Shown: positions 12,601-23,981, numbered from the stretch's first letter. The stretch is DNA of 64,000 nt from Taxillus chinensis (GCA_023512835.1 CM042086.1:15202309-15266308), one strand, 5' to 3'. The notes: a model not told the origin generated them from the sequence alone. Made by a program: numbers and translations.

Positions 12601-13476
12601 CTGATCGGAAATGTAGAGAGATGCAAATGTTTTTGTTTTTCTTATTTGATGATAAAATTCTGTGACATATCTCTGGCATAAAAGCTATTTCAGCGAGACG
12701 CCTGTAAATTTGTGGCTTTAAACCCAGATGGGTAATTGAAAGGATTCTGTATGCTGCCTGCAGCCCCATATAAAAGAAAGGATATACACTCTTACAGCCA
12801 GAGATGGAAGAAAATTCACTTGTACAAAAGAAAAAAAACCTGATGTCTTTCCCTTTTGGGGTTTTTTTTAGTGCCTATTTCTTTTTGATTGCTATAATTT
12901 TTTGATTGTTTTCTTCATTCCATGAGAGATTGTCTGTCTTTGAACATTTTATATTTTTCTAAATGGTGCTTCTCATTATCCAATTCAGAAAAAAATTGAA
13001 AATGTTTTCCGCTTTCTAGAATTTGTAATCATCGTGGGTACCTCATGAAGTGAAAATTTGACGATCTATGTTGGATGCTATAGTTCTCTTGAATGTTAAT
13101 GTTTCTTAAAATGGGCAATGGGAGGAGCCTTTAAGAATAGATGCAGATGATTGCTGTCCCACTTTCAGATCTGTCCATGTAGGAAAAGAGTTGTTTGTTA
13201 GGTTTTGCTTGGATTGGCTATTTGGTTTTTCATTCTTGTGTTGGTATCTCTACCCTACTGCTTCTTTTGATTGATTTTGATAGGTACATCAAAGAAGGAA
13301 GTGCCGTTAGTGTAATGGGAGTTGTTCAGCGCAATGAAAATGTTTTGATGATCGTTCCTCCACCAGAGCCGATCCCAACCAGATGCCAGTGGGCTAAATG
13401 TATTCTTCCTGCCAGCCTTGATGGTATAGTTTTAAGATGCGAAGACACTTCGAGGATTGACGTAATTCCTGTGTAG
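9666..13476 (+). CDS. SHOU4L: SHOU4-like two-helix membrane protein (At1g16860 family)
   Basis: Four coding exons: 9666-10526, 11266-11421, 12193-12404 and 13284-13476, all bounded by GT-AG. They give 473 aa, the usual size for this family. The protein opens MGSRFPSHQLSNGLYVSGR, the signature start of At1g16860-like proteins, so I chose this ATG rather than the one 16 codons upstream. A Ser/Gly/Pro-rich, SGP-repeat-containing N-terminal half (about residues 1-200) is followed by two hydrophobic helices (about 208-230 and 234-256) and a conserved C-terminal domain. Older databases label the family ubiquitin-protease-related, but no C19 catalytic residues are visible. From what I recall of the literature, Arabidopsis SHOU4/SHOU4L restrain delivery of cellulose synthase complexes to the plasma membrane. 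The same role here is inferred from similarity. No disruption was seen. Confidence 0.92.
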
Positions 13477-14752
13477 AAATAGCATATGATGCTCAAATAT
13501 GTGCCTCTTTTGATTCTTTTTTCTTTCAAGGTATCATTCGTTGGGTAGTCTTAACAGTAATGGCGGTGTTAGCGTTATTTCTTTAGCTTGCTGTATAGTG
13601 TTCTTTCCCGCGATTTGTTTATTTTCCAATTAGGCTGGAAGAGCCTTTTTTTATTTTAAATTTTTATGAAGTTGCTGCCATTATATAATGCAGTGAACTT
13701 GTTAGTGTTTAGTGAGGGGGGATTGAGGAGTGACAAAATATGTTCAGAAGTGTTCTTGAGATCATTAAAGTAATTTGGGCTCGTCTCCAGTTTGTTGTAA
13801 TGTCAAACACGAATACAGAATATGGTGTTTCCTTCTTGAGAAGGAAAGGTCTGCAGCCAGTCACTTTCAGTTCTCCTTTGCTATGGCTTTGTAATTTATC
13901 TTTAACTGTAGTTTTTTTTGCCCCCTAAATAACTGTACCTGTGTTGGAACTTTGCATTGTCGATCTTGTACCTGTATGCATGCGACTGAGGGTGTAAGAG
14001 TGAAGGATAATGGATTCGTCTGTGTGCACTTTTTTAGTATAAAAAAGCCTGAAAACTGTGTAATTACTATTTCACTACTCTAATATGCGTAAGGTGGTGG
14101 CAACAATTGACCACATCGAAATATATGCATTTGGATGCATTACATTCATAATGCCCGGTTGATTCCTGTTTGGTTAGATTTTATGACGTTTGGTTAGATT
14201 TTATGTACTTAATTGTAAATTATTTTTTTAGTGACTTGTAAATTAAATTTAAATTTAATTGAAGTTTATTTTATTTTTGAAATTATTATAAAATTTTAAG
14301 ATTTATCCCATATTGGTTATTTCTTTTGAAGTCGCAACTATTTTATTATTAAAAAAATACTTCTAACAGGAGACAATCTTCTTATTCTTAGTCATAAGTA
14401 ATTTATATTTCAATAATTTTTTATTAGTTTTATATTGACTTTAGAATCTTTATTTTAATATATTATTTGATATATTTTATTTTATTTTTTATATCTATTT
14501 TTTAAATTATAATATATTATTTTATCATTTTTATTTATTAAAACTAATTAGAATTGTATATATATCAATAAATATAATAATAAAATATTTGAAGGATAAA
14601 TAGTGATTCTTTAAATATATAAAAATTTATAAATTTTAATCTTTAATTTTTGTAGTTTAGAGAATTTGATGCGGTGTAGTTTTTTTTATTAAAAAAGTTT
14701 AATTTTTTTTTGAATTTTAAAGAAAAGTATATTTTAGAGGATGTAGTGTAAA
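13477..14752. other. 3' UTR and AT-rich intergenic DNA
   Basis: The first few hundred bases are probably the 3' UTR of the SHOU4-like gene. From about 14390 to 14745 the AT-rich sequence resembles the interior of the Tourist-like copies at 6275 and 16527, including TTGATGCGGTGTAGTT, so it is probably a further eroded MITE. No gene was seen. Confidence 0.5.
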
Positions 14753-15517
14753 TAGGGATGTTAAAGGGTCAGGCTAACTCGTGAGGGCCTGAGCTTAAAC
14801 AAACTTAGCCTATTTAGGCGACTTTTAAATAGACTATAAATCGCTGGCCCTAGGCTAGCCCATTTTAAAATTTATTTTTTAAAATTTAAATATCTTATTT
14901 TTTTCAAAAAAGAAAAAGTTTTCATGTGTCAAACCTAACATATAAATAACTATAAAATATAATAAAATTAATAGAATATATGTAAAATTTTAATAAAATA
15001 AATTAAAAAATTAAAAAATAATACTGTCCCGCAAACTCCCAATTCGCGGGTCACAATCCTGATTCGTGTATAAGAGCATCCACATTAGGTTTGGTATCCC
15101 TATAATTTAGGGAAAAAATATATAGATTTACCAAAAATTCATTTGCATCAGGTTCTCTAAAATAGGATATAAGGATAGGGAATGAATAGTAAATCCCTAT
15201 ATTTAGGGATTCACTATTCATCCCTAAAAATTTTTCCTATAATTTTTAAATATATATTATTATACTTGTAATCTTTTGATTGGTGATAATAAATGAAAGG
15301 AGGAAAGAGAAAATAATATAAAATGAATTATATAATAAATGTAGATAGAAATGGGGAATGAGATATTTGATGTTTTTGAAAAACAAACAAATTATATACT
15401 ATTCATCCCCAAAATAGGGATTAAAATATCAAAATTGGTGTGGATGCTCTAAATAAGTTAAAATTTACAGATAAATACGAACCGACCTCTGATCCGCGAG
15501 TCAGTGACCCATTCCTA
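14753..15517. mobile_element. hAT-like element interrupted by a Tourist-like MITE
   Basis: The left end is TAGGGATGTTAAAGGGTCAG; the right end is the reverse complement of TAGGAATGGGTCACTGACTC. The flanking octamers AGTGTAAA (14745-14752) and AGTATGAA (15518-15525) agree at 6 of 8 positions, consistent with an old 8-bp hAT duplication. The interior carries CGCGGGTCA-type motifs near both ends. It is split by the 376-bp element at 15074-15449, which must be younger. No transposase frame is present. Confidence 0.6.
15074..15449. mobile_element. Tourist/PIF-Harbinger-like MITE nested in a hAT element
   Basis: The left terminus is GAGCATCCACATTAGGTTT; the right terminus is the reverse complement of GAGCATCCACACCAATTTT. 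A TAA trinucleotide sits immediately outside each end (15071-15073 and 15450-15452), the expected TWA duplication of PIF/Harbinger elements. There is a subterminal inverted match as well (the CCCTATA/TATAGGG type around 15190-15240). It is non-coding and the best-preserved copy of its family in this window. Confidence 0.78.
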
Positions 15518-15525
15518 AGTATGAA

Positions 15526-16068
15526 TACTCTAAGCCTACCAAATTAATGAGTCAAGCAATTTAGTGATTAAATAAAGAAATATAAAATCAGTACATTTAG
15601 AGCGTTGTACTTTCATTCAAATATTTATTTTCCGACCATAAAGTTAATTTCTTAACTTTTTGACCTCATATTATTAAGGAAAGTATAGTTGTATCGTATT
15701 TCCTTGGTGTTTGTTTTATTATATATATATATAGGAAGGTAATTTCAAGTGAATCATGTACTAATTTATATGTTTCTTCAATTAAACATAAAATTGGTCC
15801 TATTTTCACGCCACATTTGAAATTAGAATCAAGACTTAACCTTATCTCAAACCATTCATCTTTTTGTAAATACAACACACAAAGAGATCTGCTACCCAAA
15901 AAAACAAAACAAAACACATGGCAAACAAATATCACAAGCTTTCCTTAACTCACTTTTTGCCAAAAGTTTTATAAGTTTAGGCTTTCACCTTCTCATAACA
16001 CAAACAATGAGAAAATAAGCTTTATATTAATAAAAAATATGTTAGAAGAATTAAAATTATTTTATAGA

Positions 16069-16163
<95 letters not shown>

Positions 16164-16231
16164 TTCCGCTATTTTATATCTAACACAAGAGACATTATTT
16201 TTGCGTGTGTAATAACATTAAAACTATCTCT

Positions 16232-16281
<50 letters not shown>

Positions 16282-16526
16282 TCCCATGAGATTTATAACA
16301 TAATACCAAGTTTACGAGATAACATACGAAAGTTCTATAAAATGGTTTTAATTCTTCTAAACTTATTTTTTAAAAAAGAAATTTAAACTTTTAGTTTTTA
16401 TTTAATAGACGAGAAAATATATTTTAAAAATAATATTTTTTTTAAATACAATATGATTGATAAAAAAAATAAAAGTAAAAAATAATTATAAACAGTCAAA
16501 GCATACACACTATTTTCATAATCTTA
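15526..16526. repeat. Intergenic DNA with long TA and GA microsatellites
   Basis: No gene. A (TA)n run at about 16073-16115 changes directly into (GA)n at 16118-16160. A second (TA)n run follows at about 16235-16279. A short phrase, AGCATACACACTATTTTCAT, occurs at about 16499 and 16529 and again, altered, at 16561. Confidence 0.75.
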
Positions 16527-16825
16527 AAGCATACACACTATTTTCATATTTAATTTATCGTGCATACACGCTATTTTCATAATTTTCATATCTATTTTAG
16601 AAAATGTATATTATATAGGATATTTATTTTCCACATTTCATCCTTCACTTCTATTTTTGTTTTTTAAAATTATAAATTTTATTTTGTATTTAATTTTTTT
16701 ATTTTTTTATTTATTATAATTAATTAAAAATTACACAAAAATATATTTAAAAATATTTAAAGGGTAATTTTTAAATATTTTTATTTTTATTATTTACATT
16801 TTAGAATCTGAAAGTGTGGATGCTC
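16527..16825. mobile_element. Tourist-like MITE copy upstream of MDL
   Basis: The right end is the reverse complement of GAGCATCCACACTTTCAG, matching the family terminus. The left end (AAGCATACACACTATTTTC) is a weaker match. TTA flanks both sides (16524-16526 and 16826-16828). The interior is AT-rich and similar to 6275-6655. It ends about 200 bp before the MDL start codon, so it may contribute promoter sequence. Confidence 0.5.
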
Positions 16826-16972
16826 TTATGCCTTATCTTACCATCTTACTCGCCGCTCGTCGGTCTCGATCCTCCACCTTACCCATTGTTGCTTGCATCC
16901 GTTGCCATTTGCCGTGACTGTCCAAGCTGGTGACGCCCACCTCCCAAGAACCAATTCAAAATAATACAAAAA

Positions 16973-16973
<1 letters not shown>

Positions 16974-17011
<38 letters not shown>

Positions 17012-17022
17012 ACCACCACCAA
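16974..17022. repeat. AC microsatellite plus CAC triplets abutting the MDL start codon
   Basis: A run of AC dinucleotides (about 16974-17010) passes into CAC triplets and ends only a few bases before the ATG at 17024. It would lie in the 5' UTR. Confidence 0.9.
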
Positions 17023-17023
17023 G

Positions 17024-19233
17024 ATGCCCACTTTGAATCTGTTCACTAACGTCCCGGTTGACGCGGTGGTCGCCTCCGACATTCTCAAGGATGCCACCAA
17101 AGTCGTCTCTAAAATCATCGGAAAGCCCGAATCTGTTATGAACCTTTCTTTTCATGATCTTCCTTAACCTTTCTGTCCCCTTGTTCTCGTTTACTGTTCA
17201 CTTTATGGGTGCTTTCCACGGGCTTTTGTTTTACTGCCCACCAGTTGTTCGACGAAATGTCTCCCGCGCACGCACTTTTCGTGTGCTATTATTTTCCCAC
17301 TCATTTCGTTATTTGTTTATTATTTTGAAACATGGGTATTTGGGGTGAACGGACTAGACCTCACAAATCCGTCACCAGGTAAGTTATGGGTGTAGGCTAC
17401 TACAGAAAATGAGGCTTGCCTTACCACTGTGGGTTACCACTCATTTGGTTATGGACGTTTTTTTTTTTTTTTTTTTTTTGTTGCAGTGTCCATCAATTGT
17501 TCGATGAAATTACCAACATATCTGTAGTTTTTTTTTTTTTTTCGAACGATGCTTTGTTCGCCCACTCATTTGTTTTGTCTTCATGGTGGTTCAGTACGTG
17601 ATGATCTTGCTGAATGGAGCAGTGCCCATTGCATTTGCTGGCAGTGAAGAGCCGGCTGCGTATGGAGAGTTGACCTCCATTGGGGGCCTCGGACAGAGTG
17701 TTAATGGCAAATTGAGTTCAACAATTGCAGATATTCTTCAAACGAAGCTCTATGTTGATAGCTCTCGGTTTTATATAAAATTTTATGACGTTCAAGTAAA
17801 CTTTCTGAGTCTTTAACTTGTTCTTTCCAGGTTTTGCTGAACTTCTATCCGCTTCATAATAGGCACAATTTAACTTTGTTCCGTTGTGAAATTAGTTTTA
17901 AATAATGAAGTTTGCGTTTGATTAAGTAAAGATGTTAGAAAATTATTGGCCGTTTTAAAATTGTTGATAAGTCATCTCAGATTTGAAATCATTTTGCTTG
18001 ACTAAGTTGTGAACTGTACCTATAATCTTCTATGAGAGGGAAGTTACTTTTAAGTATGATTACAATTAAATGAGTACAAGAATTCTGGAAAGAGTTCAAC
18101 TTATGCACGCAATTAAGATAGAGAACAAATACAGACTGATAAGTGTAGGGGTTTATCATCCCTTTTAAATAGTGAATTTACCTATATATATCACTGTGAA
18201 GATACAATTATTAATTTTAGAATTTACCGAAAAAGAGTAATGCTACTTGCCGTTCTCATTTTGGGGACTACAAATAGATTTATTCTTCTAAAAATATCAC
18301 TTTGAACTCAATAGGATAATTAGAAAGCTAAGAGGCATCATATTACTCATAATTGGCATAGATTTACCCTTCAAAATAGTGAGCCAGTGATCCAAATGCA
18401 TACCCTTTTAAGTAAAGGCTTATTACCCCACTTGACTATAAACTATATCAGCTGCTTTAGAGGGCAGAGATGGATGATCTTCCCTTGAAATACTAATCAC
18501 CTAAAATTTTCGCACAATTTACAGGACTGCAATAAATAATAGATTTACATATGGTTAGGGGGTATGGTGGTAATGGTAAAGCATTCACAAGTAAAAGGGA
18601 TAAAAGGGGTAAAACTATATCAGCTGCTTTAGAGGGCAGAGATGGTATGGTGTTTGTATGAAAATTAGAGTGCCTAGAATTACTCATACCCATCCCTCCT
18701 GAGATGCTTTTGCATGAGTGGTATTTTTGCACTTTGCTGTCAATTCCTTGTCAAGGAGCCATGTACCTTACCTTAAAAATTAAGTTTTTAGGGTTTGAGA
18801 CCTTAATATATGCTACTCCTTAAAACCCTCCACTCACACTTTAAATTCTAACTAATAGCACCGCATAAATTGATTTACACCCATTACAGGGATAATGGCA
18901 TTTGAAAGAAAAATGCACCAATTGATGGTTGCTTCCATGCTGCTTCATTTTTAATGATGCTTGCTTTGAATTATATGATAAAACGGCAAGTGCAATAAAA
19001 GGTAGTTAGAGTCTTAATATAATTAACCGAATTAGATGATGAAGGATTAGTCAAGTTATAAATGGCATTGCAGTTTAAGAAATATTTCATATGTTTAATT
19101 AATTGATTTGCACAGAAATTATCGCGATAAAAGGTACTGGATATTATATTTTCATCATTTGCTGCCTTGTAATTTGGGTCTTCTTGTTATGGCTCAGCGT
19201 TCATTTTTTGGGTTCAACGGTTCTACATTTTAA
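17024..19233 (+). CDS. MDL: MIF/D-dopachrome tautomerase-like protein (MDL)
   Basis: Three exons: 17024-17134, 17595-17795 and 19198-19233. Together they encode 115 aa, the standard length of plant MIF/D-DT-like proteins. The product starts MPTLNLFTNVPVDAVVASD and ends RSFFGFNGSTF. Conserved blocks include KIIGKPESYVMILLN, EEPAAYGELTSIGGLG and SSRFYIKFYD. Pro2, which becomes the N-terminal catalytic proline of MIF tautomerases after Met removal, is present. The family forms homotrimers. Plant members are described in cytosol or peroxisome; this protein lacks an SKL-type C-terminus, so cytosol is my inference. The first donor (TCT|GTTATG) is weak apart from GT. The last exon codes for only 11 residues plus stop and is easily missed, because intron 2 is 1.4 kb. 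Confidence 0.92.
18441..18645. repeat. 33-bp direct repeat inside MDL intron 2
   Basis: A 33-bp phrase beginning AACTATATCAGCTGCTTTAG and ending GGGCAGAGATGG occurs identically at 18441-18473 and 18613-18645. It may mark a small insertion or duplication. No terminal repeats were found. Confidence 0.85.
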
Positions 19234-21339
19234 GGGGCCAGGTGAACGTGATTGTGCAAGAGATCTGTGGATAAGGTTAGCCGGAGAAGCGAAATCCCAC
19301 GCAACTGAGCTGGATGACTAACTGCCCCTGCCTCTGCTGTGACCTCTTCCGTGGTTGTGTACCTCTGATAACGAAAGTGTAATATTAATTCCTTCCTTTT
19401 CTGTTGACACCTGCCCTTGTTAATGACACCTGCCCAGGTCATTTTTATCTTGTTAATTTGAAAGGCATTTTTATCATTTTAGGTGGGTGATGTCTGGCAG
19501 CGGACATCGCCCACATGTGTCCTCCTGCGAGAGACCCGCCTCCCCAAGGGTGGCCTCTGTCCTGGTGTCATCAAGGCTGATCCCGACTGAGGTTTCTGAT
19601 GGCTTCCCATGGCGGTGGCCGATTGAGTTTGCTGGAGAGTGGAGTGGAATGGTGGGGTGTGGGGAACACGTTTTTGAATTGGTGGGTATAATGGGAAAAA
19701 GCTGAAATAAATTTCAAAAATTATAACTATTACTTTGAGGAGACCTTATTATTCCTATAGCATGTAACTTGTTATTCAACTTTGATTGGCGTGCAAGTTG
19801 GGGACATTCTACCGACCAAAAGATGATGTTAATTTGGTAGTGCGTGAGTGGGCAGGGGCTGTGCCCCCAACCAACTTGTAAAAGGAAACTCAGGTAATAT
19901 ACAGGTGGTACTTGGCTGCGATCATGTCAGCAGTAATGCAGGGGTGGTTTGCTTGTTGTATTTTTTTTCTTAAAAATTTATCTAAGGAAAAAAATATTCA
20001 GATAGTACTCTCCGATAATAGTCTCTATGGCAAAGGCTAATCAACCAAAGGCTTTTGTGATCTTGCCGCACATGACAACCGGAAGCATGTTTATTTAGCA
20101 AAGCAAGTTAGATTTTGAGAAAAATAACTTGCTTTATTATTTTGATTTATAAAAAGTTGTTGCTTATGTGATAAAAAGATGGCAAAAAATTTATCATAAT
20201 AATACGAAGCTAAAATAGCAAGTCATTTTTTCACAAAACATGACAAATTTTCTACCTTCTCTTCTCTAGTAAATTGTTTTTAGGTTAATTATCATGGAAA
20301 GTCCTTGTTAGCGACTCCTCAAGTTATAAGCCCAAATAAATTTATTTTGTTGAAAATGTCGGTTACCACTTAGTTTGAAACAAATGCTTTTAAAAGTAAT
20401 GCTTTTTTGGGTTTTGAAAACATAATTTGAAGCATTTTTCTTAGAAAGTATAATAATATTTTCCTTTAAACAGTATTTAATTTTTTGTTGACTACTTTTC
20501 TTATTCTATCGAATATTAAAAAAAATTATATTTTGAAAACTCATTTGAAAACAAAACAAATAAAACCAATTGTAGCTGGTTTTAACGTGTCAACGAATCA
20601 AAAAGTGTTCAAACCAAATAATCATTTTGGACATATCACTTCAATTCAAATAGAACCAATCTGTAAATAGTTTGCTAAATCGGTTGAACTGATTTTAGTT
20701 TTGGGTTCTATTTTAGCCCTTAAACTGGCCAAATCCGTTTTCTGCCAGAATTTTTTTTGGTAAAAGATTTTAATCCTTTTATTTCAAACAATGAAGTTTA
20801 TTTTTTTATTTGTAATGTCGTCCATAAGTGTTATATTTTGTATGGAGAAAAAAGAAAAAAAACCGTCATTAAACATCCAGATACCATTAATTGGTGCACA
20901 TCAGTTTTGGAGGTTTTTGATGGCAAGAGTATACGAGTAGAGTATATGAGAAGTGAGAAGACTTGTATAAAAATTTGCATTACAATAATACTTTACAAGT
21001 ACAAATATAAGAATTGACATTAGAGCATTACTTCTTCCGATCACGCCTTCTCTTCTTCCTCTGGTCGTGCAGTGAAGATGTGAAATAAATTTATATTTTA
21101 TTGAAATAGTTAAAAAATTATTGAACGGTGTAAAAAAGGACTATTTAGATTTTATAATAATGACATTTTAACTAAATTTTAGTTAAGCTTTAACTATCTC
21201 TTGTGAATGCTAATGCTATTGAAGTATATCTAAAATGGTTGTTATGTATAACAGCCAAATGGCATCTTTGTCAATAACTGGGACTCTTGTTTTGGTTTTT
21301 ATTTGACTTTTAATGTTTATAATCCACCATGTGAGACTA
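19234..21339. other. MDL 3' flank and intergenic DNA
   Basis: A somewhat GC-rich stretch at 19480-19700 gives a 72-aa plus frame starting at 19487 that I do not recognise. The rest is AT-rich. Short frames at 20485-20670 and 20757-21017 have AT-driven composition and no recognisable motif. No convincing gene. Confidence 0.5.
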
Positions 21340-21552
21340 ATCAGGAGTGACAATTTTGCCTTGTCAATTTGCTATCGAACCAGGATCAGGTATTATCCGT
21401 TCCGCTCTAATTTGATATTTTAAAATAAATTTAAGATAAAATATCTCGTACTGTCCTGATTCAGCTCGACTCGAAATATCAAAACTACAGGATCGAACTG
21501 TAAAAATTTGAATCTTATTTAGGTGAATCCCGGTCCGACTCATTGTCATCCC
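21340..21552. mobile_element. Small hAT-like MITE with perfect 8-bp TSD
   Basis: The element is flanked by identical TGAGACTA octamers at 21332-21339 and 21553-21560. Its left end contains GGAGTGACAATTTTG; the right end is the reverse complement of GGGATGACAATGAGTCGG. Internal text (GTCCTGATTCAGCTCGACTC, GATCGAACTG) resembles the element at 52681-52949, so the two probably belong to one family. Non-coding. Confidence 0.8.
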
Positions 21553-21560
21553 TGAGACTA

Positions 21561-22794
21561 TTATGGCACAGACGCCCATACAATTTTCAAGTCATGATTT
21601 TAATTATAAAATCAACCAATTATTAATATTTTTAACAATCTTGAAAGATTCAATTTACAATTTTAATAAAATAAAAAAAATTGAAATTATATTTAACAAA
21701 AACCGTATCATGCATGAGGTTGACATGGACTGGTTCCCTTGTTGTATGGGGTTGTAAGAATATCTTTCGATCTACTGTTATTTGAATGGAATAAGGTTTG
21801 ACCAGGTGCAGGAAAGGGATGGTGGACTAACAGCTATAAATTTTTATCCCATTTTGAGATCGATTGCATAGAGTTTTGACCACTCTTGGTCGCAGCAGGG
21901 AGTCGTGCGGGGAGTTCTTATGTTTGGGGAAGCCAGTGGAAATGTTACTAAAATCTTGTATTATCACTGTCGTTATCACAGGCTGCGTATGTTTTATGGG
22001 CAGTATGATCCTTGAACATGGGCAAGTATGGGATCGTCGTCTGGCAGGAGGCTTGAAAAGTATTAAATCCCGTACGGAAAGGGAAAAGGAACGTTCCTAC
22101 ACCTTCATCCGAACATTTTTGCATGTGCAAGTAATCTGCACAGGATTGCTGATATTATTTTTTTTATTTTTTTTTTAAATTCATAACAATCCAACGATAT
22201 AAAGTACAAGTGTGCGTGAATTACCTATACAATGATCTTCTCTGCACGTATGTTGGTTTTCAAGCTATGCCTTAAATCCCCATGCTCCTGAGCAGCTGCT
22301 TTGAGGAAGAAGAAGATCGATTCCGTCGTTGCAGTTTTACAAAGCTTGAGTTCAGCAAATGGCAAAGAGGAATGAGAGAAAGGAAATATGCAGCCTGCTT
22401 TTGGGTGAAGATACAGATCTGCTGTGGCAGCGGCAGGAGCTCGAGCTCGACGAAGGCAAAGAGGTATCTTGAACGGGTTTGATGGTGAGAATAAATTAAA
22501 ATGGAGTTGCTACCATTGCCTTACTAAATCTAGGTTTTGATTTATTATTAAATCTTTGCACACATCCAAAAAACAATAATAATAAAGCTTTGCAACTATT
22601 GTGCATTGACACTGGAGTATGAAGTATGCCACTGAGGATGCAGTTGGGATTGACAAATATAAGTATATAAGCTTTGCAACAGGCTTTCTCAGAATTCAGA
22701 AACATCACTGAGGAGAACAAATCTTTATGGTCCTCCACAAAACAAAGACAAACAGCGCCTGAGACAGTCATTTACAGCAGAATCAACCAGTCTC
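21561..22794. other. Intergenic DNA with an unresolved open frame
   Basis: A 104-aa plus frame at 21864-22178 has a hydrophobic stretch near residues 31-50 (SCIITVVITGCVCFMGSMIL) and then a basic region. A GTAATC donor-like site lies near its end. A second short frame runs at 22282-22482. Composition is less AT-rich than the surroundings, but I recognise no family and could not link exons. The right part is probably the 3' UTR of the minus-strand gene ending at 22795. Confidence 0.35.
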
Positions 22795-23981
22795 CTACTC
22801 AAAGTCATCTGCATCAGATTCTTCTGCATTGTCAAGATCATCATCCTCTGGATCATTATCTAAGCCCTCCTCATTGTTGTCTTGTTTTGACTTCCCTATC
22901 ACGATGATATTGCTATCTGCCTTTCTAATTTCGTCACACTGCAAAATTATTCATATGAAAGCCATCAACAATTCATTAAATTGGGGTTCAACCCTAATTT
23001 TTTTCTCTTCATGTTCTCTAACTAAATTGAGTTTGAGCAACAGTTAAAATAAAAAAACTTCTCCCACCAAACATATCAATACTCCCACGTCTCATCATTA
23101 TATGTAAAGCTGCCTAGTTGGGACACCAACCCTACATTCACATCATCGTGGTAATTTTTTTGCACTAGATAGTATCAAGCCATTTCAACTACTATCCAAC
23201 ATTTGTACAAAAATAAGCCAGCCAGTGTATTTCCATATTTTGACATTACTAAGAAATTATGCTTCTCCAACAAAATGAACCTGTTACTTACAAAGATTAT
23301 ATTTGCATAATCGGATCAAATTAATTACAAGAAGCATCGATCATGTATGGGGCAGGGAACTACTATTTTGGATTGATGAATCAAGACTGAAATACACCAA
23401 CCAAGTAGCAGAACTTTAGGTAGACAAAGAATATCACACATTTTCAAAATCCAAACGAACATTCAGAATATGGAAGTGATTTTACTTTCTTCTTCAGTGC
23501 CAATGTTGTTACAAGAGCCCATCGGCCCCGTCATTTAACCCCTTTTCTCAGACAGCAGAGATTTCAAAACGACTATTATATTTGATCAACATCAGCCAGT
23601 AATTCATCATCCCCAAACAGTTAGTAGATAAATTAGCACTTGACAATCTACATAACCATAACTTAATAATTCATCAACCCCCACCCCCACCCCCCCCAAA
23701 AAAAAATGACAATCTACATATACCCACATGCGCATCTCTGAAGTCGTACATAACCATACGAAAACCTAAAACCTAAATCAATTCAAATAGTTCCCTAAGT
23801 TCTGTTCGAATCCGACATTTTTGGAATATGATCTAACCTTGTCTTCGAATTCGGACTCTTCCAAGGCGAGAAGGAGCTCCTCGGTCTGGGCAGGCGGCCA
23901 CTGCGAAGGCAGAAGAAGAGAAGACGGAATCGTCGTAGTCGCTTCCGGGTGCTGCGTCATGAATGCTGGGTACTGCAACAT
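22795..23981 (-). CDS. Unrecognised 95-aa protein with acidic tail
   Basis: Two minus-strand exons: 23981-23838 (48 codons) and 22938-22795 (47 codons plus stop). They join in phase 0 through a GT-AG intron of about 0.9 kb (AAG|GTTAGA ... TTGCAG|TGT). The product starts MLQYPAFMTQHPEATTTIPS. It carries SSLLLPSQWPPAQTEELLLA followed by a charged helix-like stretch (EESEFEDKCDEIRK), a short hydrophobic strand (SNIIVIGK), and an acidic C-terminus ending EESDADDFE. Clean splice signals, matched phase and an ATG near a genic-looking leader support a real gene. I do not recognise the family. The acidic tail suggests a protein-binding or nuclear role, but that is only a guess. Confidence 0.68.

Noticed and set aside
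16838..17155. 105-aa and 79-aa minus frames with poly-Val-Cys
   Set aside because: They are antisense to MDL exon 1 and the AC microsatellite.
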